Below are positions 35,369-43,900 of a stretch of 43,900 nucleotides of DNA, piece after piece. Position numbers and translations under genes: made by a program. The notes beneath the pieces are model-generated. The model did no database searches. It was not told where the DNA came from and saw nothing but the letters and a program-made list of their open reading frames with translations. Source of the DNA: Chloroflexi bacterium OLB13 (GTDB taxonomy: Bacteria > Chloroflexota > Anaerolineae > Aggregatilineales > Phototrophicaceae); contig JZRA01000043.1 of NCBI GenBank assembly GCA_001567485.1, positions 1 through 43,900 on the forward strand. The letters are read 5' to 3'. Every line of letters begins with the position of its first letter. Position 1 is the stretch's first letter.

Positions 35369-36769
35369 GTGTCCATCATCACCATGAAGTTCGGCGGCAC
35401 ATCAGTCGGCAGTGCCGAAGCGATAAGCAATGTCATTCACATCGCCAAACGCGAACGCTCCGCGGGTAATTGGCCCGTCCTCGTCGTCTCGGCGATGTCC
35501 GGCGTTACCGACAGCCTGATCAACATCATCGGGTTAGCCGTCAATGGTGATAAGTGGGGCTACCTCAGCGAAGCGCAGAAGCTGCGCGACCGGCATGACG
35601 AGGCGCTCAACGCGCTGACCAGCCCCGGCAAGGCGCGCGATGCGGTATCGCTGACGCTCAATAAGCTGATCGATGAGGTCGTCGAAATCTGCCACGCCGT
35701 GAACATCTTGAGCGAGGCGTCCCCGAAGATCAGGGATGCGGTCGTCAGCCATGGCGAGCGACTGAGCGCGCGCCTTGTGGCCGCAGGGTTGGCCGAGCAG
35801 GGCGTGGACAGCCGCGCGCTGGATGCGACGCAGTTCATCGTGACGGACGACAAGTTCGGCGCGGCGGCGCCGTTCTGGAGTGAGACACGCAGCCGGATCG
35901 AGTCCGGGCTGCTGCCGCTGATCGAGTCCGGCGTCACGCCGGTGTTGACCGGGTTCATCGGCGCGACTCCGGCCGGCGCCGTCACAACGTTGGGGCGCGG
36001 TGGCAGCGACTTCAGCGGCGCGATTTTCGCCGCCTATACCGCCAGCACAGAGCTGGTGATTTGGACGGACGTGGACGGTGTGATGACGACCGATCCGCGG
36101 ATCGACCGCCGCGCGAAGGTGATCCCGCAGGTGTCTTACACTGAAGTGGGAGAGTTGGCCTATTACGGCGCAAAGGTGCTGCATCCGAAGACCGTCCAGC
36201 CGATCCTTGATATCGAGATGCCGCTCCGAGTCCGCAACACGTTTAATTACGATCATCCCGGTACGCTGGTGACTCCACACAGCGAACCGTCGACTACGGT
36301 CATCAAGGCGGTTACGGCTGTCCGCAACGTGTCGATGCTGACGGTGGGCGGGCGCGGTATGATCGGCGTGCCGGGCATCGCGGGGCGCGTGTTCACCGCG
36401 GCGGCCCGCGCGAACGCGAACATCCTGATGATTTCGCAATCTTCGAGCGAGCAGGCGATGTGTATGGTCGTGACCGACGAACGCGCCGCCGCCGCCAAGC
36501 TGGCGATCGAGGAAGATCTCGACGCGGAGGTCGCGCGTAACAACGTCGAGGAGATCTCTATCCGCGACGACATCGCAATCGTGACGGCGGTCGGCGCGGG
36601 CATGAGAGGCACGCCGGGCGTCGCAGGGCGTGTGTTTCAAGCGATGGGCGCCGAAGAAATCAACGTCCTGATGATCGCGCAGGGCAGTTCGGAGTGCAGC
36701 ATCTCGTTTGTGGTCACCGAGACCGATCTCAAGCGCGCCGTGATGTGCCTGCACGAACTGGCGATCTAG
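35369..36769 (+). CDS. lysC: Aspartokinase with two ACT domains
   Basis: 466-aa aspartate kinase, first step of the Lys/Thr/Met branch. The catalytic N-terminus opens with ITMKFGGTSVGSAEA, followed by VSHGERLSARLVAAGL and TLGRGGSDFSGA. The C-terminal third has two ACT units, each with a G-x-x-G-x(n)-GRVF phrase (GMIGVPGIAGRVF and GMRGTPGVAGRVF), typical of feedback-regulated forms. GTG 35369 follows GGAGG; the upstream open frame is inside the DUF58 gene and is rejected. It ends 13 bp before the convergent acyl-CoA synthetase. Feedback ligand is not predictable. Confidence 0.95.
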   Translation: MSIITMKFGGTSVGSAEAISNVIHIAKRERSAGNWPVLVVSAMSGVTDSLINIIGLAVNGDKWGYLSEAQKLRDRHDEALNALTSPGKARDAVSLTLNKLIDEVVEICHAVNILSEASPKIRDAVVSHGERLSARLVAAGLAEQGVDSRALDATQFIVTDDKFGAAAPFWSETRSRIESGLLPLIESGVTPVLTGFIGATPAGAVTTLGRGGSDFSGAIFAAYTASTELVIWTDVDGVMTTDPRIDRRAKVIPQVSYTEVGELAYYGAKVLHPKTVQPILDIEMPLRVRNTFNYDHPGTLVTPHSEPSTTVIKAVTAVRNVSMLTVGGRGMIGVPGIAGRVFTAAARANANILMISQSSSEQAMCMVVTDERAAAAKLAIEEDLDAEVARNNVEEISIRDDIAIVTAVGAGMRGTPGVAGRVFQAMGAEEINVLMIAQGSSECSISFVVTETDLKRAVMCLHELAI

Positions 36770-36782
36770 GCGGACGGCCGCG

Positions 36783-38588
36783 TCACTTCTTGAACTGGGT
36801 CGTGCGATAGTCAGCGAATAGATCCTGCAGTTTCAGACGCTGATACTTGCCAGTGGTCGTCACCGGGACGTCTGTTCCGAACACGACCACTTTCGGCGAC
36901 TTTTCGAACGTCAGCCGGCTGCGGCAATGGTGCAGGATATCCGCCTCGGTCAACGCCACGCCTTCGTTCAACACGACATACGCGCCGACCTCTTCGCCGT
37001 AGTAGTCGTTGGTGAAGGCGACGGCCAGCGCCACGCGAACGCCGGGGATCTCGAGCATCACCTCCTCGATCTCGAACGGGCTGAACTTGACGCCGCCCCG
37101 GTTGATGAGTTCTTTGAGTCGGCCGGTAATAAAGAAATAGGTTCGGCCGAGCCGGTCGCGCTTGAAGAACCCTTCGTCTCCGGTGCGAAACCACCCGAAC
37201 TTGAACGTCTCGGCATTCGCGTCCGGACGTTTGAAGTATTCGCGCATGACGTTATGTCCGCGCACGCAAATCTCGCCACGTCCACCTTCATCCACGGGCT
37301 GTCCGGCCTCGTCGAAGATCCCCATTTCGTTAACGGAGATCGGGACGCCGATGCTCGGATACCCGTAGTCTTGCAGCCATGCTTGATGCTCGTTCCACGG
37401 AATGTCGATGGGCAGAAAACAGCTGTAGCAGGTCGTTTCGCTCAGGCCGTAGCCGTGCAGGATCGGTATCCCGAACGTGTCCTCGAAGTCGCGGGCGAGG
37501 GCGACCGACAACGTGCCTGCGCCGCAGATGAAGTATCGGAAATGCGTGAGGCCGCGACGGTGGATTCCCTCGCCGAACAAAGGGAGGCCCGACGCCTGCT
37601 GCTCGCGTGCCTGTTCGAGCAGAAATTGAAGCAGTGTCGGTACAACGCTGACGATGTTGACGTGCTCCGCGATCACCGTCCGCCAGAACATCGACGCAGA
37701 GAACGCGCGATTGAGGACGACCGAACCGCCGACCAGCAGCGGAGTCACAAGCGTGACGACGATCCCATTGACGTGATGGATGGGGAGCACGCACATCATG
37801 CGCTGGTTGCCGGTGATGCACTGCGCCGAGGCGATTCCGTGCGCGTCGACCAGCAGGTTGTACTGCGTGAGGACGACGCCCTTCGGTGCGCCGGTCGTCC
37901 CGCTGGTATAGACGAGGAGCGCCTCATCCTCTAGCGTCGGAACGCGAGGATTGACGTATACCGCGTCATCATTGGACTTCACCGGCGCCCCATCACCGAG
38001 GTAGGTGTAGGGCAGATTCTTGACCAGCGTTTGGAAATGAGGGTAATCCTCAACCGGCTCACCGCCAACCTGCACGATGGTCTGGATATTCGGCGCGCCC
38101 AAGCCCTCGGACTCCGCGCCCCGGACGATCCGAACAGCGCGCTCCATGTACTCGCTGCGCACCAGCACGACCTTCGCCTCGCTGTTGCGCAAGATGAACG
38201 CGATTCGCCGGTCGTCTTCAGTCACGTTTTGAGGGGCGACGCACGCGCCGATCACCCAGCACGCGAAGTAAATCAGCACGGTGTCGCTGTGATTATGCGC
38301 GATGGTCGCCACGCGATCGCCACGCCGGACGCCGAGGTCATCATGCAGCATGTTGGCGACCTGATGCACCCGTGCATTGAATTCGGCGTAGCTCAGCTTC
38401 TCGCGCGTGCCGTCGCGGTCGAGGAAGATCAAGTAAGGCGCAGACGATGATGTCTTGGCGTGCTGCGATAGAAGCTGGCGAATGTTGACATGCGGCGTCA
38501 GATGCAGCGAAGGTGACAGGCCGTTGACGTGCCGCGCCTGTGTGATTAGCGCGCGTGTATGATCTGCTGCGGTCAAGGCGTCCGTCAT
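36783..38588 (-). CDS. AMP-forming acyl-CoA synthetase / ligase
   Basis: 601-aa adenylate-forming enzyme. It has the P-loop YTSGTTGAPKGV, GYGLSETTCY, the hinge region GWFRTGDEGFFKRDRLGRTYFFITGRLKELI with the conserved D and R, and a C-terminal PVTTTGKYQR with the adenylation lysine. The acid substrate is unknown; the family includes fatty- and aryl-acid CoA ligases. ATG 38588 follows GGAG at 7 nt and a TATAAT box. It is a single-gene unit, convergent with lysC. Confidence 0.92.
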   Translation of the reverse strand: MTDALTAADHTRALITQARHVNGLSPSLHLTPHVNIRQLLSQHAKTSSSAPYLIFLDRDGTREKLSYAEFNARVHQVANMLHDDLGVRRGDRVATIAHNHSDTVLIYFACWVIGACVAPQNVTEDDRRIAFILRNSEAKVVLVRSEYMERAVRIVRGAESEGLGAPNIQTIVQVGGEPVEDYPHFQTLVKNLPYTYLGDGAPVKSNDDAVYVNPRVPTLEDEALLVYTSGTTGAPKGVVLTQYNLLVDAHGIASAQCITGNQRMMCVLPIHHVNGIVVTLVTPLLVGGSVVLNRAFSASMFWRTVIAEHVNIVSVVPTLLQFLLEQAREQQASGLPLFGEGIHRRGLTHFRYFICGAGTLSVALARDFEDTFGIPILHGYGLSETTCYSCFLPIDIPWNEHQAWLQDYGYPSIGVPISVNEMGIFDEAGQPVDEGGRGEICVRGHNVMREYFKRPDANAETFKFGWFRTGDEGFFKRDRLGRTYFFITGRLKELINRGGVKFSPFEIEEVMLEIPGVRVALAVAFTNDYYGEEVGAYVVLNEGVALTEADILHHCRSRLTFEKSPKVVVFGTDVPVTTTGKYQRLKLQDLFADYRTTQFKK

Positions 38589-38627
38589 CGCTCGTCTCCA
38601 TCCCCAGTTGACTCAACGTATGACTTG

Positions 38628-38633
38628 ATTATA
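38628..38633 (-). promoter_or_regulatory. -10 box for the acyl-CoA synthetase gene
   Basis: TATAAT (38633-38628, minus strand) lies 40 bp before ATG 38588. The -35 match is poor. Confidence 0.4.
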
Positions 38634-38749
38634 CCCGCTGGGTGGGCATAGGGCAGAGATGGCGGCGGCGTTAGGTAAGCGTTGACCATCATCATGCCGT
38701 GTTTCTGGTACACTCGAAGCGAGGTTCAACACTAGGTCACGGCTCACCA

Positions 38750-41700
38750 ATGACAACTCCGCCAATTCCGGATGATTATGAAGACGACGATGTCCCGTTT
38801 CAGCTCCCTAAGGCGGACAACTATCGGGATGACGACCGGCTGAGCGACAGCGAACTGCGCGCGCAGGATCAACCGCTGCGCGCCGAGCCGACCGCCGATC
38901 TCGACCATCCCGTCAGCGACGACACGGATGAGATACCGCCGGATGTGTTGGAGCAGATGCGCACGATACGCCGTCCGGTCATGCCGCCACCGCCGGCCAG
39001 ACCGTCGGCCAGAGAAGACGTACACTTCAACGTGCCGCATACGGTTCGCCATCGGCCGTCCGAACCTGCGGATACGCCGACATTGATGGGAACCGGTGGG
39101 CTAGACCCGAACCCCGACATGACGGTGCGCCGCGTCGACGCGACGATACAGTCACCCGTCGCTCGCCCGCCCGATGCGCAGTTCCGGCGTCCGCCGGCAG
39201 GACAGGCGATCGAACCGCCCCGGCTATGCCCCACCGCCCACACTCATTGGCGCGCCGCCGGTCAACGCCCAGCCGAACGCGCGCAGGAAGCTGCCATCGA
39301 AACGGCGGCGCGGGTTTCGGCCGGGATGTATTGCGATAGCGCTGGGCGTGATCGTTACCCTGTGCGGCGGCTTGACCTTGCTGACGGTGTTGATCGGGGG
39401 GATCGCGTATGCTCGTGTAGGCGATTTGTTGAATGAGCGCCTTGCGAGCCTTGATACCTACAACCCGTTCCAGACGACGTTTCTGCTCGACCGCAACGGG
39501 CGCGAGCTGTATCAGATCATCGGTGAAGGGCGCCGAACACGAATCCCGTTTGCGGAAATCCCCAAATACGTCATCGACGCGACGGTTGCGACTGAAGACG
39601 ACGAATTCTGGACGAACATCGGCATCGACATCGCGGCGACATCGCTAGCGTTCACGAATTTCATCACGGGGGATGTGAACACAGCAGGCGGCAGTACCAT
39701 TACTCAACAGCTCGTCCGCAACGTGTTGTTCGATGCCGAATATCGCAGTGAGCGTTCCGCGACCCGCAAGGCCGAAGAAATTGCGCTCGCTATCGCGCTC
39801 ACCACGCGCGAGAGCAAGGAGCGCATCCTTGAACTGTACCTGAACGAGATCTATTACGGCAATTTGGCGTATGGGATCGAGGCTGCTGCGCAGACGTTTT
39901 TCAGCAAACCGGCACGCGCGCTCACGTTGGCCGAATCGGCGCTGCTCGCGGGACTGCCACAAGCCCCGCGTGATCTCGATCCGCTGAACCCGGATCCGGC
40001 GGTACAAGGCGCGGTCTATGACCGCTGGCGGCTTGTGCTCGATCTCATGCTGTCGGAGAACTTCATCACACAAGAAGAACACGACGCCGCGCTGCGGGAT
40101 GGATACACCCTCGTCCCGCCGAAGCCGCCGCTCAACGCGCCGCACTTCACGTTCTTTGCCCGCGATCAGTGGCAGCAGTTGATGGAGTCGCTGGGGTATT
40201 CGCCCGATGTCATCGCCGCCGGCGGTTTCCGCGTTTACACCACGGTCGATATCGAGATCAACAACATGGCGCAGGCTGCCGTGCGCGAGCAGATTTCGCG
40301 GCTTGGCGCCAACAATGTGACCAACGGCGCGGTCGTTGTGCTCAAGCCGATCACGGGTGAAATCCTCGCTATGGTCGGCAGCGCGGACTATGACAACGAG
40401 GCCATCGACGGCAGCTTCAACGTCACGTTAGGGCTGCGTCAACCCGGCAGTACGGTCAAGGTCTTTACCTATGCGGCAGCGCTTGAGCGGGGCATGTCTC
40501 CGGGTGATGTCATTTGGGATACGCGGACGGAAATCGGCATCCCCGGACAGCCGATGTACGTGCCGGTCAACTATGACAACACGTTCCACGGCCCGATGCG
40601 CATGCGCACCGCGCTCGCCAACAGCTACAACATTCCGGCGGTGCAGACGCTGCGCCACAACGTCGGTGTGGCCTACTACATTGACTTTGTGCGCCGGCTG
40701 GGCATGACCAGTGTGACCGGCGATCCGAGCCTTTACGGTTTGTCGATCACGCTGGGTGGGGCGGAAGTTAGCCCGCTTGAGCTAACGCGCGGCTTCTCGG
40801 TGTTCGCTAACGAGGGCGTGTTTGTCGATTCTGAGGCGATCCTGTGTGTGCTGGACAGCGACGGCAAGATTGTCTATCAATATGAGAATTCCTGCCCAAC
40901 CGGCACGCCCACACCGCAGACCGTTGACCGCTCGCGGCTCACTGCCCGCGTGCTCGATCCCCGCATCGCGTATGTGATCTCCGACATTCTCTCGGACAAC
41001 GCCGCGCGCAGCCAAGCCTTCGGCTCGAATTCGATTCTGCGCACGCCGTTTCAGTCGTCGGTCAAGACTGGCACGACCAACGAGGTGAAGGATAACTGGA
41101 CGGTTGGCTACACGCGCAACGTCGCGGTTGGCGTATGGGTCGGCAACAGCGATGGGTCGCGCATGGTCAACACGTCGGGCGTCACCGGCGCGGCGCCGAT
41201 CTGGAATCAAGTCATCACGACTATCTACAGCAACAGCCGGTGGCTCGACCAGTTCAAGTTCCAAGGCCAACTGCTTCCCGATCAAGCCGGCGTACCACAG
41301 GGCATGTCGCGCCGCTCGATCTGCGACGTGCGGGCCTTGCAGGATCCGGCGTCCGGGTGCCCGGCGCAGGTTAGTGAGTGGTTCTTGGACGGGCCGGCGG
41401 GTGTCCCCGATGGCTTAGGCGGGCTTGCGTATCCGCAGCAGCAGCCCCCGCCCCAACCCGACCCAAACAGCTCGGCTCAGCTTGTCAGCCCGGGGGTGTA
41501 TCAGGCGTGGGTCACGCGGCTGTCGCCCGAAGTCTCGAACGCGATTCAATTCAGCGTCGCGCCGGGGCAAAAGCGCCCACCCGCGCCGATCTACTGCCGG
41601 GTGCCGCCGTCGCTGCTCGGTACCGCATCCAGTGCGCAGCAGCAGTTATTCATCGCGCCGCCGCCAGACGGCAACGATGCCGCCGAAGCGGAGTCGTATG

Positions 41701-42098
41701 CGCGCTCGCGCGGGCTGGCGTTCCTGCCGACCGTCGAGTGTTCAGCGGACTTGGCTGCGGCTGGCGGCGGATTCGGCAGCCTGCCCAGCGGTGTTGTCAA
41801 TGCCAACGTGACATTCCCCGCGCCCGGCGAAGTGCTTGGCGGTGTCCCCGTGGCGATCCTCGGCACGATTGATTTTGCGCCGGGGCAGGTCAGCGTGTAC
41901 CGCTTCCTCATCCGGGGGCCGCAGTTCCCGGAATGGACGATGATTGGTGAGCAGCACAGCAACCCGGTCGTCAACGGCCAGCTTGAGGTGTTGTATCCAC
42001 CTTATGTACCGGGGGCTTACGAACTCAAACTGGAGATCCTCGCGCCGGATTCCAGCTTGATTCAAGTGCCGATCACGGTGCCGTTTAACGTTCAGTGA
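38750..42098 (+). CDS. Class A penicillin-binding protein, frameshifted
   Basis: About 1115 aa if repaired. A strongly acidic, proline-rich N-terminal tail (~155 residues, TTPPIPDDYEDDD...) is in one frame; the rest is in another. Removing one C from CCCC at 39218-39221 gives E-P-P-G-Y-A-P-P-P and joins them. Then comes a membrane helix, the GT51 transglycosylase (TVATEDDEFW, GGSTITQQLVRN, ELYLNEIYYG) and the transpeptidase with SxxK at QPGSTVKVFTY (Ser codon 40449), SxN at ANSYN (~40623) and KTGT at 41064. A ~280-residue C-terminal extension ends in a beta-sandwich. It polymerises and cross-links peptidoglycan. ATG 38750 is chosen; its ribosome site is weak. The break is in a homopolymer, so a sequencing error is likely. 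Confidence 0.88.
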
Positions 42099-42136
42099 GG
42101 CGGTGTCGCCGGTACTGCGGGAATCGAGTAAGATAG

Positions 42137-42982
42137 GTGAGGCTGCGTCTCTGTCACAGTGGGGCGCAGCCTACGCCCTCTGCGATACCGAGTGAACTGC
42201 CGACATCCGTGGTTCGATTCGACACCTACAACGCCAGCGCGCATCTCGTCCGACAGCTTGAGGCGTCGGGGACGGCAACCGTGTCACACGACGGCGGAGA
42301 CAATATGCTGGTCGAGCTGGCGGGCGGCCATAACGTCAGTATCCACCTGATCGAGACACGGATCCCGCCGTACGAAATCCGCCTCAATTTGCAGGATAAC
42401 GGGATCGCCGAGATTCACACGTTGTTTATCGTGTGGGGAGCGATGTTTCTGCCTGATGACGGCAAACTGTTCCGCCCCGATCCGTGGATGTTGGCGCTGG
42501 TGATGTTGTACGGCGGAAAGCTGTATGCCTTTGACGTCTACGGCAAGGATATCCGCATTTTTCCCACATTCTTCGACCCGGCCGCGTCCGGCCTGTATCG
42601 CGTACGGTACGGCGGTGATATTGATGTCACACGCTTGGGCATTAGCGAATCGACGATGGTGTATCCTGAACTTCGCGGGACGTGGAAAATCGCCGACTTC
42701 GAGGGGATAGTCCCGCCGCGCCGCAAACATCGGGCGGATCACGCGCGTTCGCACCGCAGACATCACACCCTGAAGCACGTCGAAACACCGTGGGAAATTC
42801 TGGGTGTTGGGCGGTCAGCCAAGCGTGAAGAGGTCAAACACGCGTATCGAAAGCTCGCCCGTCACTATCATCCTGACCTCAATCGTTCCCCGGATGCCAC
42901 CCGTATGATGCAGAAGGTGAATCTGGCATATCAGGCGATGCTCAGGGAACTCGGTGACGACCCACCGGTCGGTTATTCCTAG
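42137..42982 (+). CDS. J-domain protein with unknown N-terminal domain
   Basis: 281 aa. The C-terminal ~65 residues form a DnaJ domain: PWEILGVGRSAKREEVKHAYRK, then HYHPDLN with the HPD triad at 245-247, and an AYQAML helix. J domains stimulate Hsp70 ATPase. The N-terminal ~190 residues (ATVSHDGGDNMLVELAGG, RIPPYEIRLNL and others) are beta-rich and not recognised. A basic linker RRKHRADHARSHRRHH lies between. The J domain at the C-terminus is opposite to classical DnaJ, so it is a type III cochaperone, not DnaJ itself. The GTG start at 42137 is uncertain. The gene ends at TAG 42980-42982, with the IS starting directly after, so a truncated tail is possible. Confidence 0.75.
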   Translation: MRLRLCHSGAQPTPSAIPSELPTSVVRFDTYNASAHLVRQLEASGTATVSHDGGDNMLVELAGGHNVSIHLIETRIPPYEIRLNLQDNGIAEIHTLFIVWGAMFLPDDGKLFRPDPWMLALVMLYGGKLYAFDVYGKDIRIFPTFFDPAASGLYRVRYGGDIDVTRLGISESTMVYPELRGTWKIADFEGIVPPRRKHRADHARSHRRHHTLKHVETPWEILGVGRSAKREEVKHAYRKLARHYHPDLNRSPDATRMMQKVNLAYQAMLRELGDDPPVGYS

Positions 42983-43006
42983 GGGTGCATTTCAAGTTAG
43001 GGGCAG
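42983..43006. mobile_element. Probable end of the ISKra4-like element
   Basis: GGGGTGCATTTCAAGTTAGG and a following GGGCAG fill the 24 bp between the J-domain stop and the transposase stop. It is in the place expected for the terminal inverted repeat. The matching copy lies outside the window, so the exact end cannot be fixed. Confidence 0.35.
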
Positions 43007-43900
43007 TTAAGCCGCCTGTCGCCATAAGGCGTGAAAGTCATTGCTCAAGACAGCAGCCCGGATGGTTAACATGCGGTTGGCATTGTCAGCCTTCCAGCGC
43101 ATGCCGGGGCCGGTGAGCCGCTGCTTGAACTGCTTCACGCCACTTTCAATGACGCCGGAGCCAATCGGAAACCGTTCTTCACGAAACGCAAGATACTGCA
43201 TTCGTCGCTGGTGGGTTTCGAAATAGAGCGCCAGTTGCGGGAGGTTGCGTTTATGTAAAACGGCGATAATTTTGTGAATACGTCCCATGTAGAGATGGTC
43301 TTTGTAGGTTCTGAGCCACTGCTGACACTTTTTTATATCCTCTTCATCTGGATAGAGCGTACTGGCAGCTTGTGCCAGATGCTGCACGGCGTGAAACCAA
43401 TCGACAATCTGACGGCCGTCAGGACAAACATCCTCAGCAACGTTCCAGATCCAGGCTGCCCCGTCCCCGATCACCGCGCGTTCTTTGGCGGTGGGTAACT
43501 CATGCTGGACAGCTAAAGCCCACAACGCCGGTGTGAAGGCGTCCTTTGTCCCCAACACCGCCGTGTAATGTAGATTGACCCCATGCGCCATTTCTTCCAG
43601 TTGACGGGTCTGGGGATTGCGTTCAAGGCGTGTTTCCACATCGAAAACCGCCCCAACCTTCAATTCCCGCCACCCTTCGCCACGAATATTGACCATCCCG
43701 CCATCCATCGATACCGCTTTGCGTTGGTCATGGTCGTAGCGGCTGTCGGGGAGCACGATCCGCTCAACGCTCACCTGTTGGCGCTGCTGCTCAACGCAGA
43801 TTTGCAACCGTTCTCCGTAATCCTGCGTTTGTCGCCAGATGCTACTGGCAGGAATAAACCGTTCCCCGATTTCCTTGAATACGGCGGCGCATTGCTCGTA
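43007..43900 (-). CDS. ISKra4-like transposase, 5' end outside the window
   Basis: At least 297 residues of a DDE transposase that runs off the right edge; the frame stays open to base 43900 (beginning YEQCAAVFKEIGERF). Features of the ISKra4 type are SMDGGMVNIRGEGWRELKVG with the first catalytic Asp, AVIGDGAAWIWNVAEDV with the second, DWFHAVQHL, and FPIGSGVIESGVKQFKQR with the Glu near the end, followed by RMLTIRAAVL. All three acidic residues are in place, so the visible part looks intact. The remaining N-terminus and the left end are beyond the window. Confidence 0.9.
   Translation of the reverse strand, partial: YEQCAAVFKEIGERFIPASSIWRQTQDYGERLQICVEQQRQQVSVERIVLPDSRYDHDQRKAVSMDGGMVNIRGEGWRELKVGAVFDVETRLERNPQTRQLEEMAHGVNLHYTAVLGTKDAFTPALWALAVQHELPTAKERAVIGDGAAWIWNVAEDVCPDGRQIVDWFHAVQHLAQAASTLYPDEEDIKKCQQWLRTYKDHLYMGRIHKIIAVLHKRNLPQLALYFETHQRRMQYLAFREERFPIGSGVIESGVKQFKQRLTGPGMRWKADNANRMLTIRAAVLSNDFHALWRQAA

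Noticed and set aside
35534..36754. 406-aa minus-strand ORF opposite lysC
   Set aside because: Fully antisense to aspartokinase; His/Arg/Asp-rich composition typical of a reverse-complement shadow.

Overview
The window looks like chromosomal DNA of a high-GC Chloroflexota bacterium, most likely Anaerolineae or a close relative. This is inferred from gene content and style: LysM lipoproteins with long Thr/Pro linkers, a zinc-ribbon LysM membrane protein, an F420-type PPOX protein, a split glycine decarboxylase, a GlyA-GcvT fusion and strong TATAAT-type -10 boxes. There is no rRNA or other taxonomic marker to settle it. Both edges lie inside transposase genes of two different IS types.

Layout. 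0-7 kb: IS fragment, a HAD hydrolase, two small paralogue-like genes with excellent Shine-Dalgarno sites, a MoxR ATPase, a GT9 glycosyltransferase, an F420/PPOX protein and two tandem LysM surface proteins. 7-12.6 kb: a GNAT-like protein, an orphan solute-binding lipoprotein, LOG, HIT, a crotonase, MoaB/MogA, tRNA-Ser(CGA) and a YdjA-like nitroreductase. 12.6-16.8 kb: a glycine-cleavage operon (gcvH, MOSC protein, gcvPA, gcvPB) led by a glycine riboswitch with its own terminator. 17-22.7 kb: SCO1/SenC, an acyl-CoA dehydrogenase, and a 1050-aa SHMT-GcvT fusion that supplies the T-protein missing from the gcv operon. 22.7-34.5 kb: an O-antigen-ligase-like protein, a Fes-like protein without the nucleophile serine, a PPC-like repeat lipoprotein, a CitE-like lyase, GT39-like and GT4 glycosyltransferases, a phosphoesterase, a WD40 protein and a polyprenyl-phosphate sugar transferase. 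34.5-43.9 kb: DUF58, aspartokinase, an acyl-CoA synthetase, a class A penicillin-binding protein, a J-domain protein and an ISKra4-like transposase.

How the genes work together. The clearest unit is one-carbon metabolism. A riboswitch appears to sense glycine and license P and H protein expression. The separately transcribed fusion joins T-protein to serine hydroxymethyltransferase, so methylene-THF made by glycine cleavage could be used directly to make serine. A second theme is envelope building: GT9, GT39, GT4, sugar phosphotransferase, O-antigen ligase, PBP1 and LysM proteins.

Five otherwise intact genes (solute-binding protein, PPC lipoprotein, GT39, phosphoesterase, PBP1) are each broken by one 1-2 nt indel. 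Three of these are in short runs or repeats, so assembly or read error is more likely than real gene decay. No CRISPR array, prophage or recognised defence island was seen. The most unusual items are the riboswitch-controlled gcv operon carrying a MOSC gene and the three-part GlyA/GcvT fusion.
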